A stretch of 64,000 nucleotides of DNA, from contig NZ_CP107954.1 in NCBI RefSeq assembly GCF_036067295.1, positions 1,550,001-1,614,000 on the forward strand. The letters run 5' to 3'. This DNA comes from Kribbella sp. NBC_00382. Its GTDB lineage: Bacteria > Actinomycetota > Actinomycetes > Propionibacteriales > Kribbellaceae. Below the pieces are notes generated by a model. That model was not told where the DNA came from. It was given only the letters and a program-made list of their open reading frames with translations, and ran no database searches. Of the stretch, positions 8,962 to 18,740 are shown piece by piece. The translations under genes and the position numbers were made by a program. Numbering within the stretch: position 1 is the first letter of the stretch; each line of letters opens with the position of its first letter.

Positions 8962-9480
8962 TTAGGGGGTCTCGTCGGGGTCATCGGGGATCCGACACGC
9001 CCGTTCGAGCATCAATCCGGCCGTGACGACCAGCACTGAGATCACCGCCGCAGCACCGGCTGTGATCACGCGGTTGCGCGGACCCGAGGAGCTCACCGCG
9101 CCCAGGAAGGATAACGCGAACCCTGCGTAAACACCGGTGCACAACGCGCCGACGAACGCGCTCGCTTTTCCGATCAGCAGCAGGAAGACCGCGCGCGACG
9201 CCTCGACCCGTTCACGCCGGACCTGGATCCGCTGATGGGTGTTCCGGGCCGCGACGAACAGCAGCGCGGCCAGGAAGCTCCAGGCGACCAGCGTGAGCCA
9301 CGACACCATCGGCGCGACGCCGCCGCCGGACTCGATCGCCTTGACCAGCGTCCAGCCGATCGCCGCCCCGAGGACGACGATCGCGACCAGCAGCCGACGT
9401 GAGGTCGGCCGGACCGTACCGGGCGGCGGCTCCTGGCCGGCTCCCGGCGCCCGGTCCGGACCGGGACCGCCTGACACCAC
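8962..9480 (-). CDS. DUF3180 family membrane protein
   Basis: A 172-residue protein with four hydrophobic helices (near residues 30-47, 58-78, 100-122 and 136-158). The length, topology and position directly after folK fit the actinobacterial DUF3180 family, whose members usually follow the folate genes. Its 3-prime neighbours are small membrane proteins. The start codon touches the last base of folK. The biochemical role is unknown; the family assignment rests on context and topology. Confidence 0.8.
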   Translation of the reverse strand: MVSGGPGPDRAPGAGQEPPPGTVRPTSRRLLVAIVVLGAAIGWTLVKAIESGGGVAPMVSWLTLVAWSFLAALLFVAARNTHQRIQVRRERVEASRAVFLLLIGKASAFVGALCTGVYAGFALSFLGAVSSSGPRNRVITAGAAAVISVLVVTAGLMLERACRIPDDPDETP

Positions 9481-10043
9481 TACTGCAGCTCGATGGTGAG
9501 GTCGTCGAGCTTCTTCACCCCGTCGCTGCCCACCTTGGCGAGCAAGTCGGCCACCGGGCCAACCCCGGGCAGGACCGCGTCGGGCTCGATGTCCAGCCAG
9601 GGCGCGAGCACGAAGGCGCGCTCTTGGGCGCGCGGGTGCGGCACCGTCAGCTCCTCGGTCTCGATCGTCTTCTTACCGAAGGTGATCAGGTCGACGTCCA
9701 GAGTCCGGGGCGCACCAGGTGCCTCGTACTCCCGGCCGAAGGCCTGCTCGACGGCGTGCGCGCGGTCCAGCAACGTGTCGACCGACAGGGTCGTGTCGGC
9801 CAGCAGCACGATGTTCAGGTACGGGCCGGACTCCTCCGGACCGATCGGCTGGGTCTCGTAGACCGGCGACACGTCGACGACGACCACGTCCGGGGTGTCC
9901 CGCAGCGCGTCGACGCCGCCCTGCAGATTGGCTTCCCGATCACCGAGATTGCTACCGAGCGACAGGATCACCTGCCGGATCGGCTTGAGGCCACCGCTCA
10001 GGGTGTCCGCGTCGATCACATAGGGACTAGGGGTCTCAGTCAC
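9480..10043 (-). CDS. folK: 2-amino-4-hydroxy-6-hydroxymethyldihydropteridine pyrophosphokinase
   Basis: A 187-residue HPPK that transfers pyrophosphate from ATP to 6-hydroxymethyl-7,8-dihydropterin in folate synthesis. Motifs include VILSLGSNLGDREANL, SPVYETQPIGP, YLNIVLLADT, RTLDVDLITFG (the two catalytic aspartates that bind Mg) and VPHPRAQERAFVLAP. The GTG at 10043 overlaps the folB stop as GTGA and is preferred to upstream in-frame codons, which encode non-conserved sequence. It has a short extra N-terminal arm of about 24 residues before the fold. Confidence 0.95.
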   Translation of the reverse strand: MTETPSPYVIDADTLSGGLKPIRQVILSLGSNLGDREANLQGGVDALRDTPDVVVVDVSPVYETQPIGPEESGPYLNIVLLADTTLSVDTLLDRAHAVEQAFGREYEAPGAPRTLDVDLITFGKKTIETEELTVPHPRAQERAFVLAPWLDIEPDAVLPGVGPVADLLAKVGSDGVKKLDDLTIELQ

Positions 10044-10432
10044 GAGGATTCTCCGGCTCTGCGCTGCACGGTCAGGACAACGTCGTCGAACGGCACCGAG
10101 ATCGGCGCCGAAGGTTTGTGGATGGTCACCGCGGTACCAGTCACCCGCCGGTCGGCGAGGCACAGGTCCGCGATCCGTTGTGCCAGTGTCTCAATCAGGT
10201 CCACCGGGTCGCTCTCGATGGCCGCGTGCACCTGCTCGGCCACCAGACCGTAGTTCACGGTGTCCGCCAGTTTGTCGGAGGCCGCCGCGGGCCGGGTGTC
10301 CAACTCGAGCCGGACGTCCACGACGAATTCCTGCCCGTCGGCCCGCTCGTGCTCGAACACCCCGTGCCGGCCGAATCCCCGGATGCCACGGATCTCGATC
10401 ACATCAGGCGCGAGGAGATCAGGACCGCTCAC
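10040..10432 (-). CDS. folB: dihydroneopterin aldolase
   Basis: A 130-residue FolB that cleaves 7,8-dihydroneopterin to the hydroxymethyl pterin used by FolK. The family signature IRGIRGFGRHGVFEHERADGQ and the later NYG-x-V, ESDPVDLIETLAQRIAD segments are visible, as is the I-H-K-P motif near the C-terminus (TIHKPSAPI). The GTG at 10432 overlaps the upstream NTF2-like gene by 4 bases. folB and folK are consecutive and overlap, so they are one unit. Confidence 0.94.
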   Translation of the reverse strand: MSGPDLLAPDVIEIRGIRGFGRHGVFEHERADGQEFVVDVRLELDTRPAAASDKLADTVNYGLVAEQVHAAIESDPVDLIETLAQRIADLCLADRRVTGTAVTIHKPSAPISVPFDDVVLTVQRRAGESS

Positions 10433-10890
10433 TCTGCCTCCTCCTGTCGACCCCCAGACGACAGTACCGGGGAGGCGTGGTGGATCCACAACCGCCAGCC
10501 GGAAGTCGTCTTGCGGAAGACGTTGGTGGCCAGCGCCTTGCCACCGGCGAAACCCTCCTCCGGCGCCCCTTCACCGGACGACAGGACATTCTCCGTACAC
10601 GTGACGTAAGCCACGTCTTCATCCACTCTTACCTGCACGTCGGTCAGGAAGAACTGGATGTACGGCGTGTTCGCGAAGATCATCGCCCAGGCCCGCATCA
10701 TCTCCGGGTAGCCGTAGATCGCCGCGTTGCCCGGATGGATGCAGACCGGATCGGGTTCCGGCAGCCAGACCGCCGCCATCAGGTCCAGGTCGCCCGCCTC
10801 GAACGCGTTGTAGAACGCGGTGTTCGCGTTCAGCACCACGGTCTCCGCGGTCGCGGTACCTCGGCGCGTACCGTCCGGCTCTTCGCTCAT
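10429..10890 (-). CDS. NTF2/SnoaL-like protein in folate operon
   Basis: A 153-residue protein of the nuclear transport factor 2-like fold (SnoaL-type), suggested by the pattern FYNAFEAGDLDLMAAVWLP, a CIHPGNAAIYGYPEMMRAW segment and a WRLWIHHASPV C-terminus. Such a gene sits between folP and folB in many actinobacteria, but its role is not established. The ATG overlaps the folP stop (ATGA) and its own stop overlaps folB (GTGA), so it is tightly built into the operon. Confidence 0.85.
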   Translation of the reverse strand: MSEEPDGTRRGTATAETVVLNANTAFYNAFEAGDLDLMAAVWLPEPDPVCIHPGNAAIYGYPEMMRAWAMIFANTPYIQFFLTDVQVRVDEDVAYVTCTENVLSSGEGAPEEGFAGGKALATNVFRKTTSGWRLWIHHASPVLSSGGRQEEAE

Positions 10891-11744
10891 ACCGCTCCCC
10901 ACCGGCGCGCAACCCGTACCGCATCCGCACTCGGCGCCACCGCGTGAGCCCGGACACACCAGGCTCCGGCCGCGGCGGCGAGGGCGGAGACAGCCGCGCT
11001 CGCGTCGTCTCGTCGTACGGCCGGTCTAGGCTCACCGGTCTCCTCGTCGGCGAGCAGCCTACCCAGGAACGCCTTGCGCGAGGCACCGATCAGCAACGGC
11101 CTTTCCAGTACGCCGAACTCGCGCAGCCGGCCCAGTACCTCCCAGTTGTGGTCCGCGTTCTTCGCGAACCCGATCCCGGGGTCGACCGCGACCCGGTTCA
11201 AGTCCACTCCAGCCGCATCGATCGCCTCCAGCCGCGCGGCCAGTTCGGCGACCACCTCGGCCACCACGTCCTGGTACTGCGCCCGCTTCTGCATCTCTGC
11301 CGAGTGCCCACGCCAATGCATGCACACGTACGGCGTACTACGATCCGCCACCAGCCCGAGCATCTCGGGGTCGGCCAGCCCGCCCGACACGTCATTGACC
11401 ATCACCGCACCGGCGTCCAGCGCCAAAGCGGCCACGTCAGCGCGCATCGTGTCGATCGAGATGAGCGCGCCCTCGGCGGCCAGCGTCTCGATCACCGGCA
11501 GCACCCGGCGGATCTCCTCGGCGGGCGCCGGCCGCTCGGCACCTGGCCGGGTCGACTCACCGCCGACGTCCAGCAGGTCGGCACCCTCGGCCATCAACTC
11601 GCGGCCGTGCTTGATCGCGGCCGACGGCTCGAACCACTCACCGCCGTCGGAGAACGAGTCCGGGGTCACGTTGACGACGCCCATCACCAGACAGCGATCG
11701 GGTCTGGGCAGGCCTTCGACATGATTCGGTGGGGCAGTTCGCAC
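10887..11744 (-). CDS. folP: dihydropteroate synthase
   Basis: A 285-residue TIM-barrel enzyme that condenses dihydropterin pyrophosphate with p-aminobenzoate, the step blocked by sulfonamides. The VMGVVNVTPDSFSDGGEW motif (first loop), DLLDVGGESTRPGAE, ISIDTMRADVA, MVNDVSGG, DPGIGFAKN and IGASRKAFLG segments are all conserved. It is the first gene of the folP-NTF2-folB-folK-DUF3180 unit. An S1 protease gene lies directly upstream in the same direction, so folP probably has its own promoter in the 81 bp between them. Confidence 0.96.
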   Translation of the reverse strand: MRTAPPNHVEGLPRPDRCLVMGVVNVTPDSFSDGGEWFEPSAAIKHGRELMAEGADLLDVGGESTRPGAERPAPAEEIRRVLPVIETLAAEGALISIDTMRADVAALALDAGAVMVNDVSGGLADPEMLGLVADRSTPYVCMHWRGHSAEMQKRAQYQDVVAEVVAELAARLEAIDAAGVDLNRVAVDPGIGFAKNADHNWEVLGRLREFGVLERPLLIGASRKAFLGRLLADEETGEPRPAVRRDDASAAVSALAAAAGAWCVRAHAVAPSADAVRVARRWGAV

Positions 11745-11825
11745 CCGACCACCGTAGTGGCCGCGCCCGAACTACCCCACCTAGGTACCAGGCCCCCATC
11801 GGCTCCGGGCTCCCGCCCGGGGCCG

Positions 11826-12974
11826 CTAACCCAGTACCAGCGAGGCGCCGCTAGCGGACAGCGCCTCACCGATCGGTTGTGAGTAGGACTCGTTCTGCTG
11901 GCCGTGCTTGTCGAGGCACTGCCCGCTGATCAGGGCGGCGCCGCTGGTGATTCCCTGCGCGTAGTCACCGGTCATGTTGGCGCCGCCGGAGTCACCGGCC
12001 TCGACGCACGCGGTGTGCTCGATGAGTCCGCGCACGACCTTGTTGTTGCCGTAGTTCACCGTGACGTTGCGGGCGACGATCTTGCCGCAGGTCCAACCGG
12101 TGCTCTTTCCAGACTTGCACAGATCCGAGCCCACCATCGCGTCGGCCGTGCCGCGGACCTGGACGTCGGTCGCGCCCCATCGCTCGACCCGGCCCTGCTG
12201 GTCCCAGCCCTCGATCACGCTGACCGTGCCGAAGTCGTTGCCGGGGAAGCTGGAGCTGCGGGTGTTGCCGATGATGTAGCCGTTGCGGGAGAAGGACGGC
12301 TTGCCCGCCGTACAGTGCCCCGCGGTCACGAAGATCCGGGCGCCGTCGCTGGTGGTGGCGTTGAAGCCGAGCGAGCAGGTGTAGCCGGTGTTCTTGTCGA
12401 CCTGGTAGCCGCCCAGCAGCCCGAACTGCTCGTCGGTGGTGGTGACCCGGCCGGGCGACCGGCGCAGCGTCACCTTGCCGCCGTTGGCGAGCGCCTTGCG
12501 CAGGAACCGCTTGGTGATCGAGTCCTGGACGCCGGTGGGCACGCTGACGACGACGGTGCCGGTGATCGGGTCGACGTACCAGGACTTGACCTGGCCCGCC
12601 GTCGAGCCGAGCGCGATGTGGTCGAGCTGCGCCTGTACTGCGAACAGCTGCTCGGCCGTGTAGCGGACGAGCTTGGGGACAGCCCCGGCCTGACGGACGA
12701 GTGCCGCGGTCGCCGCATCCGAGACCGCGACCACGAGAGCCCCGGTGTCGTCGACGTAGCTGCCGATCGCGCGCGAGCCGAGCCGGCCGTCGAGCGCTTG
12801 CGCCCGGTCCTGGATCTGGAGCACGTGCTGGTCGGCCGTGGGGAGCTTGGCGACTCCCACTGGGACGTCCGCGGCGCCACCGTCAGCCTGGGCGCCGTTC
12901 GCCGCGATCAGTCCGGCAGCCGTCAGTACGACGATCCCGGTGAGTGCGGCGCCGACCCGAAAACGCCCTGACAT
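11826..12974 (-). CDS. secreted S1 family serine protease (alpha-lytic/streptogrisin type)
   Basis: A 382-residue preproenzyme. A signal peptide (basic start, hydrophobic core near residues 8-25, A-x-A at the end) is followed by a propeptide of about 150 residues of the alpha-lytic protease type (TAEQLFAVQAQLD, SWYVDPITGTVVVSV). The mature protease domain carries His220 in VTAGHC, Asp247 in GNDFGTV and Ser329 in GDSGG. Six cysteines could form the three disulfides common in this group. Such proteases are secreted and self-processed. The gene sits between folE and folP, where most actinobacteria have no gene. Confidence 0.92.
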   Translation of the reverse strand: MSGRFRVGAALTGIVVLTAAGLIAANGAQADGGAADVPVGVAKLPTADQHVLQIQDRAQALDGRLGSRAIGSYVDDTGALVVAVSDAATAALVRQAGAVPKLVRYTAEQLFAVQAQLDHIALGSTAGQVKSWYVDPITGTVVVSVPTGVQDSITKRFLRKALANGGKVTLRRSPGRVTTTDEQFGLLGGYQVDKNTGYTCSLGFNATTSDGARIFVTAGHCTAGKPSFSRNGYIIGNTRSSSFPGNDFGTVSVIEGWDQQGRVERWGATDVQVRGTADAMVGSDLCKSGKSTGWTCGKIVARNVTVNYGNNKVVRGLIEHTACVEAGDSGGANMTGDYAQGITSGAALISGQCLDKHGQQNESYSQPIGEALSASGASLVLG

Positions 12975-13013
12975 ACCTAATCCTCCTCACGCCGGCACCC
13001 TGCACCCGAGTCA

Positions 13014-13040
13014 GAACGCCACTACGGACCGTAGGCGTTC
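13014..13040. terminator. hairpin between folE and the protease gene
   Basis: Arms GAACGCC (13014-13020) and GGCGTTC (13034-13040) pair, with an inner TACGG/CCGTA stem. No strong T-run follows. It lies downstream of folE and upstream of the protease gene and could end the folE transcript; a second weak CCTGC/GCAGG hairpin sits at 13121-13134. Confidence 0.4.
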
Positions 13041-13137
13041 GGACACGGAATGTCCATGGGTTACGGCTTCGGAAGTTCAACGAGCCTGCGGCCGGTGGGG
13101 CTACGCGATACCGGAAACTTCCTGCCCAAGCAGGGAG

Positions 13138-13710
13138 TCAGCCGACGATCAGGCTCATCGCCTCGGCCCGGGTGACCGGGTTGCGGAGCTGGCCGCGGAC
13201 CGCGGAGGTGATCGTCTTGGCGCCCGGTTTCCGGACGCCGCGCATCGTCATGCACAGGTGCTCGCACTCGATCACCACGATCACGCCACGGGGCCGGAGG
13301 ATCTCCACCAGGGACTCGGCGACCTGGGTGGTCAGCCGTTCCTGCACCTGCGGCCGCTTGGCGAAGACGTCGACCAGCCGGGCCAGCTTCGACAGCCCGG
13401 TGATCCGCCCATCCGTACCGGGGATGTAGCCGACGTGGGCCACCCCGGTGAACGGCACCAGGTGGTGCTCACACATCGACCAGACCTCGATGTCCTTGAC
13501 CAGGATCAGCTCGTCGTGGCCGAGGTTGAAGGTCGTGGTCAGTACGTCCTCGGCGGTCTGCCCGAGGCCGGCCGTGATCTCGGCGTACGAGCGGGCCACC
13601 CGGGCCGGGGTGTCCCGCAGACCCTCGCGATCGGGGTCCTCGCCGATGGCGATCAGCAGTTCGCGAACGGCGGCCGCGGCCCGCGCATGATCGAAGGTCG
13701 GCGAAGTCAC
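13138..13710 (-). CDS. folE: GTP cyclohydrolase I
   Basis: A 190-residue enzyme that converts GTP to 7,8-dihydroneopterin triphosphate. The family segments [34 protein letters not shown] (zinc ligands Cys and His), [23 protein letters not shown] and [15 protein letters not shown] (second Cys/His region) are intact. GTG at 13710 is chosen because the in-frame ATG at 13758 lies inside a perfect inverted repeat between ftsH and folE. The ftsH-folE order is the usual actinobacterial arrangement. Confidence 0.95.
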   Translation of the reverse strand: MTSPTFDHARAAAAVRELLIAIGEDPDREGLRDTPARVARSYAEITAGLGQTAEDVLTTTFNLGHDELILVKDIEVWSMCEHHLVPFTGVAHVGYIPGTDGRITGLSKLARLVDVFAKRPQVQERLTTQVAESLVEILRPRGVIVVIECEHLCMTMRGVRKPGAKTITSAVRGQLRNPVTRAEAMSLIVG

Positions 13711-13725
13711 CCGGCCAACATAAGC

Positions 13726-13759
13726 GATGCCCCGGGATCCGTTGGGATCCCGGGGCATC
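13726..13759. terminator. perfect 15-bp hairpin between ftsH and folE
   Basis: GATGCCCCGGGATCC (13726-13740) and its exact complement (13745-13759) flank a 4-base GTTG loop. It lies just 15 bp after the ftsH stop and 16 bp before the chosen folE start on the leftward strand. There is no U-tract, so it may be a weak terminator, an RNA-processing site or an attenuator that sets the FtsH/FolE ratio. Confidence 0.7.
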
Positions 13760-13773
13760 GTCTCAGCTGGGTG

Positions 13774-15801
13774 TCACTCGACCGGCGGGGTCGGGCCTCC
13801 GCCGTAGTTCGGGCCCTTGGCCGCCTCGTCCGGTCCGATCGATCCGCCCGGGATGACGTCCTGGAGCGAGCCGTTCTGCTCGGCCCGCGGCAGCGGCATC
13901 ACCGGCGGCTGCTCGGACGGGATCCGGGTCGAGGACCCGGTCCAGGCCGGCCGCAGCTCGCGCTTCTGGATCGGCTCGAACACCCGGGCGATCTCGGCCT
14001 TGTCCAGGGTCTCCTTCTCGAGGAGCTCCTCGACCAGGGCATCGAGCACGGCGCGGTTCTCGACCAGGATGTCGAACGCCTCCTGGTGCGCGTTCAGGAT
14101 CAGCTTGCCGACCTCTTCGTCGACCGCCGCGGCGATCTCCTCGGAGTAGTTGCGCTGGCTGCCCAGGTCGCGGCCCAGGAACGGCTCGCCGGAGTCCTGA
14201 CCGAACTTGATCGCACCCAGCCGCTCGGTCATGCCGTACTGCGTGACCATCGCGCGGGCGAGTGCGGTCGCCTTCTCGATGTCGTTGCTGGCACCCGTGG
14301 TCGGGTCGTGGAAGACCATCTCCTCGGCGGCCCGGCCACCGAGCATGTAGGCCAGCTTGTCGAGCATCTCCGACCGGGTGGTCGAGTACTTGTCCTCGTC
14401 CGGCAGCACCATCGTGTAGCCCAGCGCGCGACCGCGCGGCAGGATCGTCACCTTGTGCACCGGGTCGGAGTGCGGCAGCGCGGCAGCCACCAGAGCGTGG
14501 CCGCCCTCGTGGTACGCCGTCAGCACCTTCTCCTTGTCGGACATCAACCGGGTCCGGCGCTGCGGTCCGGCGATCACGCGGTCGATCGCCTCGTCGAGCG
14601 CGTTCTTGTCGATCTGCTGCTTGTTCAGCCGGGCGGTGAGCAGCGCGGCCTCGTTCAGCACGTTGGCCAGGTCGGCGCCGGTGAAGCCCGGCGTACGACG
14701 AGCGACCGCGCGCAGGTCGGCGTTGTCCGACATCGGCTTGCCGCGGGCGTGCACCTTCAGGATCTTCTCGCGACCCGGCAGGTCCGGCGCGTCGACCGCG
14801 ATCTGGCGGTCGAAGCGGCCCGGGCGCAGCAGCGCCGGGTCGAGCACGTCCGGCCGGTTCGTCGCGGCGATCAGGATCACGCCGCCGCGGACGTCGAAGC
14901 CGTCCATCTCGACCAGCAGCTGGTTCAGCGTCTGCTCGCGCTCGTCGTGCCCACCACCGAGGCCGGCGCCACGGTGCCGGCCGACGGCGTCGATCTCGTC
15001 GATGAAGACGATCGCCGGCGCGTTGGTCTTGGCGGTCTCGAACAGGTCGCGGACCCGGGAGGCGCCGACACCGACGAACATCTCGACGAAGTCCGAACCG
15101 GAGATCGAGTAGAACGGCACGCCGGCCTCACCGGCGACCGCCCGGGCGAGCAGGGTCTTACCGGTACCCGGCTGGCCGTAGAGCAGGACGCCCTTAGGGA
15201 TCTTGGCGCCGACTGCCTGGAACTTCCCGGGTTCCTGCAGGAACTCCTTGATCTCGCCGAGCTCCTCGATCGCCTCGTCACACCCGGCCACGTCCGCGAA
15301 GGTGGTCTTCGGGGTGTCCTTGGTGATCAGCTTGGCCTTCGACTTGGCGAAACTCATCACCCGCGAGCCGCCACCCTGCATCGAGTTCATCAAGAAGATG
15401 AAGACGACCGCGATCAGCAGGAACGGGATCAGCGTCGAGAAGACCTGGCCGATGAAGCTCGGCTTCGGGTTCTCCACGTCGTACTTCTCGATCTTGCCGT
15501 CCTGGAACAGCTTCTGCAGGTCGGTGCCCAGCGTCGTGCCCTGACCGTCGACCCAGTGCGCCCGGACCTTGGTCCCGTCGGTCTTCTCGACCCGGATCTC
15601 CTGGTCGGGATCGATCAGGGTGACGGACTTGATCGACTTGTCGCTCGACGCCGTGGCCTGCTGGATCAGTTGCACGACCTGGCCCGTGGGCTGGGTCTTG
15701 AACCCGGTCGAGCCGGTCAGGAGCTGTCCGATCACCAACACGCCCAAGAAGGCGATGACGATCCAGAACAGGGGTCCGCGGAAGATGCGCTTCACGTCCA
15801 T
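13774..15801 (-). CDS. ftsH: ATP-dependent zinc metalloprotease FtsH
   Basis: A 675-residue AAA+ membrane protease. Two membrane helices (residues 8-28 and 121-141) flank the extracytoplasmic domain. Walker A is GQPGTGKT at 209-216, with Q where most homologues have P. Walker B and the second region of homology follow ([33 protein letters not shown]), then the zinc motif HEGGH at 431-435. The C-terminal tail is proline-rich. It degrades misfolded membrane proteins and regulators. It follows hpt in the standard tilS-hpt-ftsH-folE order, with 206 bp upstream that probably hold a promoter. Confidence 0.97.
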   Translation of the reverse strand: MDVKRIFRGPLFWIVIAFLGVLVIGQLLTGSTGFKTQPTGQVVQLIQQATASSDKSIKSVTLIDPDQEIRVEKTDGTKVRAHWVDGQGTTLGTDLQKLFQDGKIEKYDVENPKPSFIGQVFSTLIPFLLIAVVFIFLMNSMQGGGSRVMSFAKSKAKLITKDTPKTTFADVAGCDEAIEELGEIKEFLQEPGKFQAVGAKIPKGVLLYGQPGTGKTLLARAVAGEAGVPFYSISGSDFVEMFVGVGASRVRDLFETAKTNAPAIVFIDEIDAVGRHRGAGLGGGHDEREQTLNQLLVEMDGFDVRGGVILIAATNRPDVLDPALLRPGRFDRQIAVDAPDLPGREKILKVHARGKPMSDNADLRAVARRTPGFTGADLANVLNEAALLTARLNKQQIDKNALDEAIDRVIAGPQRRTRLMSDKEKVLTAYHEGGHALVAAALPHSDPVHKVTILPRGRALGYTMVLPDEDKYSTTRSEMLDKLAYMLGGRAAEEMVFHDPTTGASNDIEKATALARAMVTQYGMTERLGAIKFGQDSGEPFLGRDLGSQRNYSEEIAAAVDEEVGKLILNAHQEAFDILVENRAVLDALVEELLEKETLDKAEIARVFEPIQKRELRPAWTGSSTRIPSEQPPVMPLPRAEQNGSLQDVIPGGSIGPDEAAKGPNYGGGPTPPVE

Positions 15802-16007
15802 GATCAGGGCAGGCGCCCCGTCCCTCCTAGCTCAGCAGGCCCGGGATAACGGGCTTGTGACGGTAATACCAGCTCAAGTGTCTCGTGTCGGGCAAGCGTG
15901 CCCACCACGAGGGTCACCGAACGACGGTACGACCCTGTCTACAGCCTGTCACCAAGTCCCCGTCTCGAGGTCCTTGACGGGTCAGCATGCCAGGGTTGCG
16001 CGGGACG

Positions 16008-16559
16008 TCAGGAGTAGACGTGCGGGGCGAGCGTCGCCACGCAGCGCAGGTTGCGGTACTTCTCCGCGTAGTCGAGCCCGTAGCCGACGACGAACTCGTC
16101 CGGCAGCTCCAGTCCGACGTACTTCACCGGGACGGCCATCTTGGCCGCATCCGGCTTGCGGAACGCGGTGCAGATCTCGACCGAGGCGGGCTGGCGGGAC
16201 TGCAGGTTGCTGACCAGCCAGGTCAGCGTCAGCCCGGTGTCGATGATGTCCTCGACGATCAGCACGTGCCGGTTGGTGATGTCGGTGTCCAGGTCCTTCT
16301 GGATCCGCACCACACCCGACGACTTGGTCCCCGAGCCGTACGAGGAGACCGCCATCCAGTCCATCTCGACGTGCCGGCTGAACGAGCGGGCGAGGTCGGC
16401 CATCACCATCACGGCACCGCGCAGGACGCCGACGAGCAGCAGGTCCTTGCCCTCGTAGTCCTGCTCGATCCGACCGGCCAGCTCCCGGAGCTTCTCCTGG
16501 ATCTGTTCCTCGGTGAAGTGAATCTGGGCCAGGTCCTTCTCGATGTCCGACGCATCCAC
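16008..16559 (-). CDS. hpt: hypoxanthine phosphoribosyltransferase
   Basis: A 183-residue purine salvage enzyme that makes IMP or GMP from hypoxanthine or guanine and PRPP. The PRPP-binding signature VLIVEDIIDTGLTL is present, as are LLVGVLRGAVMVMADL, the SSYGSGTKSSG loop and VKYVGLELPDEFVVGYGLDY. GTG at 16559 starts 6 bp after the tilS stop; longer in-frame extensions run into tilS and are not conserved. The tilS-hpt pair is standard. Confidence 0.96.
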   Translation of the reverse strand: MDASDIEKDLAQIHFTEEQIQEKLRELAGRIEQDYEGKDLLLVGVLRGAVMVMADLARSFSRHVEMDWMAVSSYGSGTKSSGVVRIQKDLDTDITNRHVLIVEDIIDTGLTLTWLVSNLQSRQPASVEICTAFRKPDAAKMAVPVKYVGLELPDEFVVGYGLDYAEKYRNLRCVATLAPHVYS

Positions 16560-16564
16560 GATGC

Positions 16565-17593
16565 TCAGCCTGTCATACCTTTTGCCAGGATGAGGAATCC
16601 GCCCTTTCTTGCTGCTTTGACAGCTTGTGGGAGGTCGATCCAGCGTTGGCCTCGCCAGTCGGTGATGAGGGCGTCGACGGCCGCGATGTGGCCGGCGGTG
16701 AGGTCGTTGGCGCGGCAACCGGCTTCCAGCGCAGCTTGTCTGAGCACCCGGGTGCGGAGCGCTGAGGGCTCCACCTCCAGTACCGAGACCTCGCAGAGCA
16801 CTTCCCCCTCCGCGTGCTGCACGGCGGTCTCTGCCAGGTCAGCAGCCAGTACGTCGAGCGCGTCCGCGTCGGCACGCAGCAGCCCCGCAGTACGGGCCAG
16901 GGCCTCTGTCACGCCCGGGCCCAGCGCTTCCTCGAGCACAGGCAGTACTTCGTGACGCACCCGGACCCGCCTGTACTGCGGATCGTCGTTGTGCGGGTCG
17001 TGCCACGGGCGCAGACCCGATGCGATGCAGGCGGCGGCCGTAGTGCTCCTAGGCACCTCCAGCAGCGGCCGCCGGAGCGGGCCTGCGGTTGGAGCCATGC
17101 CCGCTAGCGAGCGGGCGCCGGAGCCTCTGGCCAGGCCCAGTAGGACGGTCTCTGCCTGGTCGTCGCGGGTGTGGGCTAGCAGGACGACATCCGCGCCTAA
17201 CTCGTCGGCCGCGTCCCGCAGGGCGTCGTACCGGGCAGTCCTGGCCGCGCCTTCGGGTCCACCCTCGGTACCGACCTCCACTGCCCGCACGACCACGGGC
17301 TCGAGGCCCAGCCCGCGACACTGCTCGGCTGCTGTCTCCGCAGTCTTGTCAGACCCGTCCTGCAGCCCGTGGTCAACAACCACAGCTCCAGCCGTCAGAC
17401 CCAGCTTCGGTGCCTCGAACGCAGTAGCCGCAGCCAGTGCCAAGGAGTCGGCCCCGCCGGAGCAGGCGACCAGCACGGTTGTCCCGCGAGGAAGCTCAGC
17501 CAAGGCAACCCGCGTCGCCTCCCGCACCCTCGCGACGGCGGGGTGAAGGCGGGGGCGGCCGGGTGCCCGCTCCTCCGGTGTCGGCTGGCCCAT
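16565..17593 (-). CDS. tilS: tRNA(Ile)-lysidine synthetase
   Basis: A 342-residue N-type ATP pyrophosphatase that changes C34 of the AUA-reading tRNA-Ile to lysidine. The PP-loop SGGADS lies at residues 45-50, followed by [26 protein letters not shown] and [13 protein letters not shown] segments of the family. The ATG at 17593 is 13 bp after the preceding gene's stop. The first ~35 residues are a variable arm. A C-terminal substrate-binding region is short, as in other actinobacterial TilS proteins. Confidence 0.94.
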   Translation of the reverse strand: MGQPTPEERAPGRPRLHPAVARVREATRVALAELPRGTTVLVACSGGADSLALAAATAFEAPKLGLTAGAVVVDHGLQDGSDKTAETAAEQCRGLGLEPVVVRAVEVGTEGGPEGAARTARYDALRDAADELGADVVLLAHTRDDQAETVLLGLARGSGARSLAGMAPTAGPLRRPLLEVPRSTTAAACIASGLRPWHDPHNDDPQYRRVRVRHEVLPVLEEALGPGVTEALARTAGLLRADADALDVLAADLAETAVQHAEGEVLCEVSVLEVEPSALRTRVLRQAALEAGCRANDLTAGHIAAVDALITDWRGQRWIDLPQAVKAARKGGFLILAKGMTG

Positions 17594-17606
17594 GCCGGCT
17601 TGGCGG

Positions 17607-18701
17607 TCAGCCGTGGAGTCTGGTGACCCAGGCATCGGGGTTGGCGATCTCGTTCTTGGTGGGGAGGGTGTTGGGGCCGGTCCAGACGCGGTTGAAGCCG
17701 TCCATGCCGACCCGGTCGACGACATGCCGGACGAAGGCTGCGCCGTCCTGGTACTGGCGCATCTTGGCGTCCAGGCCGAGCAGCTTCTTCAGCAGCTGGT
17801 CGAGCGGGTTGCCACCGGTCCGACGCGAGGTGAACTTGGACCTGATCGCGTCGACGGTCGGGATCACGCTCGGCCCGACACCGTCCATCACGAAGTCCGC
17901 GTGCCCTTCCAGCAACGACATCACCGCGGTCAGCCGGTCCAGTACCGCGCGCTGCTCCGGCGACTGCATCAGGTCGACCAGGCTCAGCTCCGCCTCACCC
18001 TTCACCGACCGCCCGAGCCGCTGAAGTGCCTCACGGAACATCGCCGCGTACGCCGACGCGTCCAGCTCCGCCTGGTCGAGGAACAGCGCGATCTCCGACC
18101 GCAGGTGATCCCGCAGCCAAGGCACAGCCGTGAACTGCACCCGGTGGGTCTCCTCGTGCAGGCACACCCACAACCGGAAGTCCCGCGGCACTACGCCCAG
18201 CTCGGACTCCACATGCATCACATTGGGCGCGACCAGCAGCAGCCGCCCGGTCAGATCGGGTCGAGCCGGGTCGGGCTCGGCCGGGTAGAACGGGTCGAAC
18301 TGCCCGAGCACCCGAGAAGAGAGGAAGGCCAGCAGTGCCCCCGCCTCGATGGCGGTGACCCGGGAGCCGACACTGGCGGACAGCCCGCCCATGCGCTCCT
18401 GCTTCTCGCGCAGCTTGTCGGCCAGCGGCTGCAGTACCGTCCTGAAGCCGTCCGCGTTCGCCTGCACCCAGCCCGGCCGGTCCACGATGACCACGGGAGC
18501 CGTGGCCGAAGTCGCCTGCAGCCCGGTGAAGTCACGCACGTGATGCTCCGAGTCGGCAGCGAACTGCCGCAGCTCGGCGACCACCTGGTCCGCCTCGGCC
18601 CGACTGACCGCAGGCCCCGGCCGGAGCAGCTTGCGAGCCACCCCGATCGCCAGCTGCCAGTCGACCATCTCAGTCGCGGTACTACCTTCAGCCGTACTCA
18701 T
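17607..18701 (-). CDS. DUF2342 zinc-dependent metalloprotease family protein
   Basis: A 364-residue protein with a zinc-binding HEETH motif ([13 protein letters not shown]) and a later [12 protein letters not shown] segment that probably holds the third ligand. This matches the DUF2342 family, often annotated as coenzyme F420 biosynthesis-associated because it tracks with F420 genes across genomes. It commonly lies just before tilS in actinobacteria, as here. fbiC is present 28 kb away. The proteolytic activity and any F420 link are not proven. Confidence 0.88.
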   Translation of the reverse strand: MSTAEGSTATEMVDWQLAIGVARKLLRPGPAVSRAEADQVVAELRQFAADSEHHVRDFTGLQATSATAPVVIVDRPGWVQANADGFRTVLQPLADKLREKQERMGGLSASVGSRVTAIEAGALLAFLSSRVLGQFDPFYPAEPDPARPDLTGRLLLVAPNVMHVESELGVVPRDFRLWVCLHEETHRVQFTAVPWLRDHLRSEIALFLDQAELDASAYAAMFREALQRLGRSVKGEAELSLVDLMQSPEQRAVLDRLTAVMSLLEGHADFVMDGVGPSVIPTVDAIRSKFTSRRTGGNPLDQLLKKLLGLDAKMRQYQDGAAFVRHVVDRVGMDGFNRVWTGPNTLPTKNEIANPDAWVTRLHG

Positions 18702-18740
18702 ACATCGACCCTAGTGGCATGTTCCAACATGCGCTCGCTG

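Noticed and set aside
12838..15849. Open frame of about 1000 codons on the plus strand across ftsH and folE
   Set aside because: It is the antisense shadow of ftsH and folE in high-GC DNA. Its protein is rich in Arg, Gly, Asp and Val with no domain, while the minus-strand frames carry full FtsH and FolE motifs.
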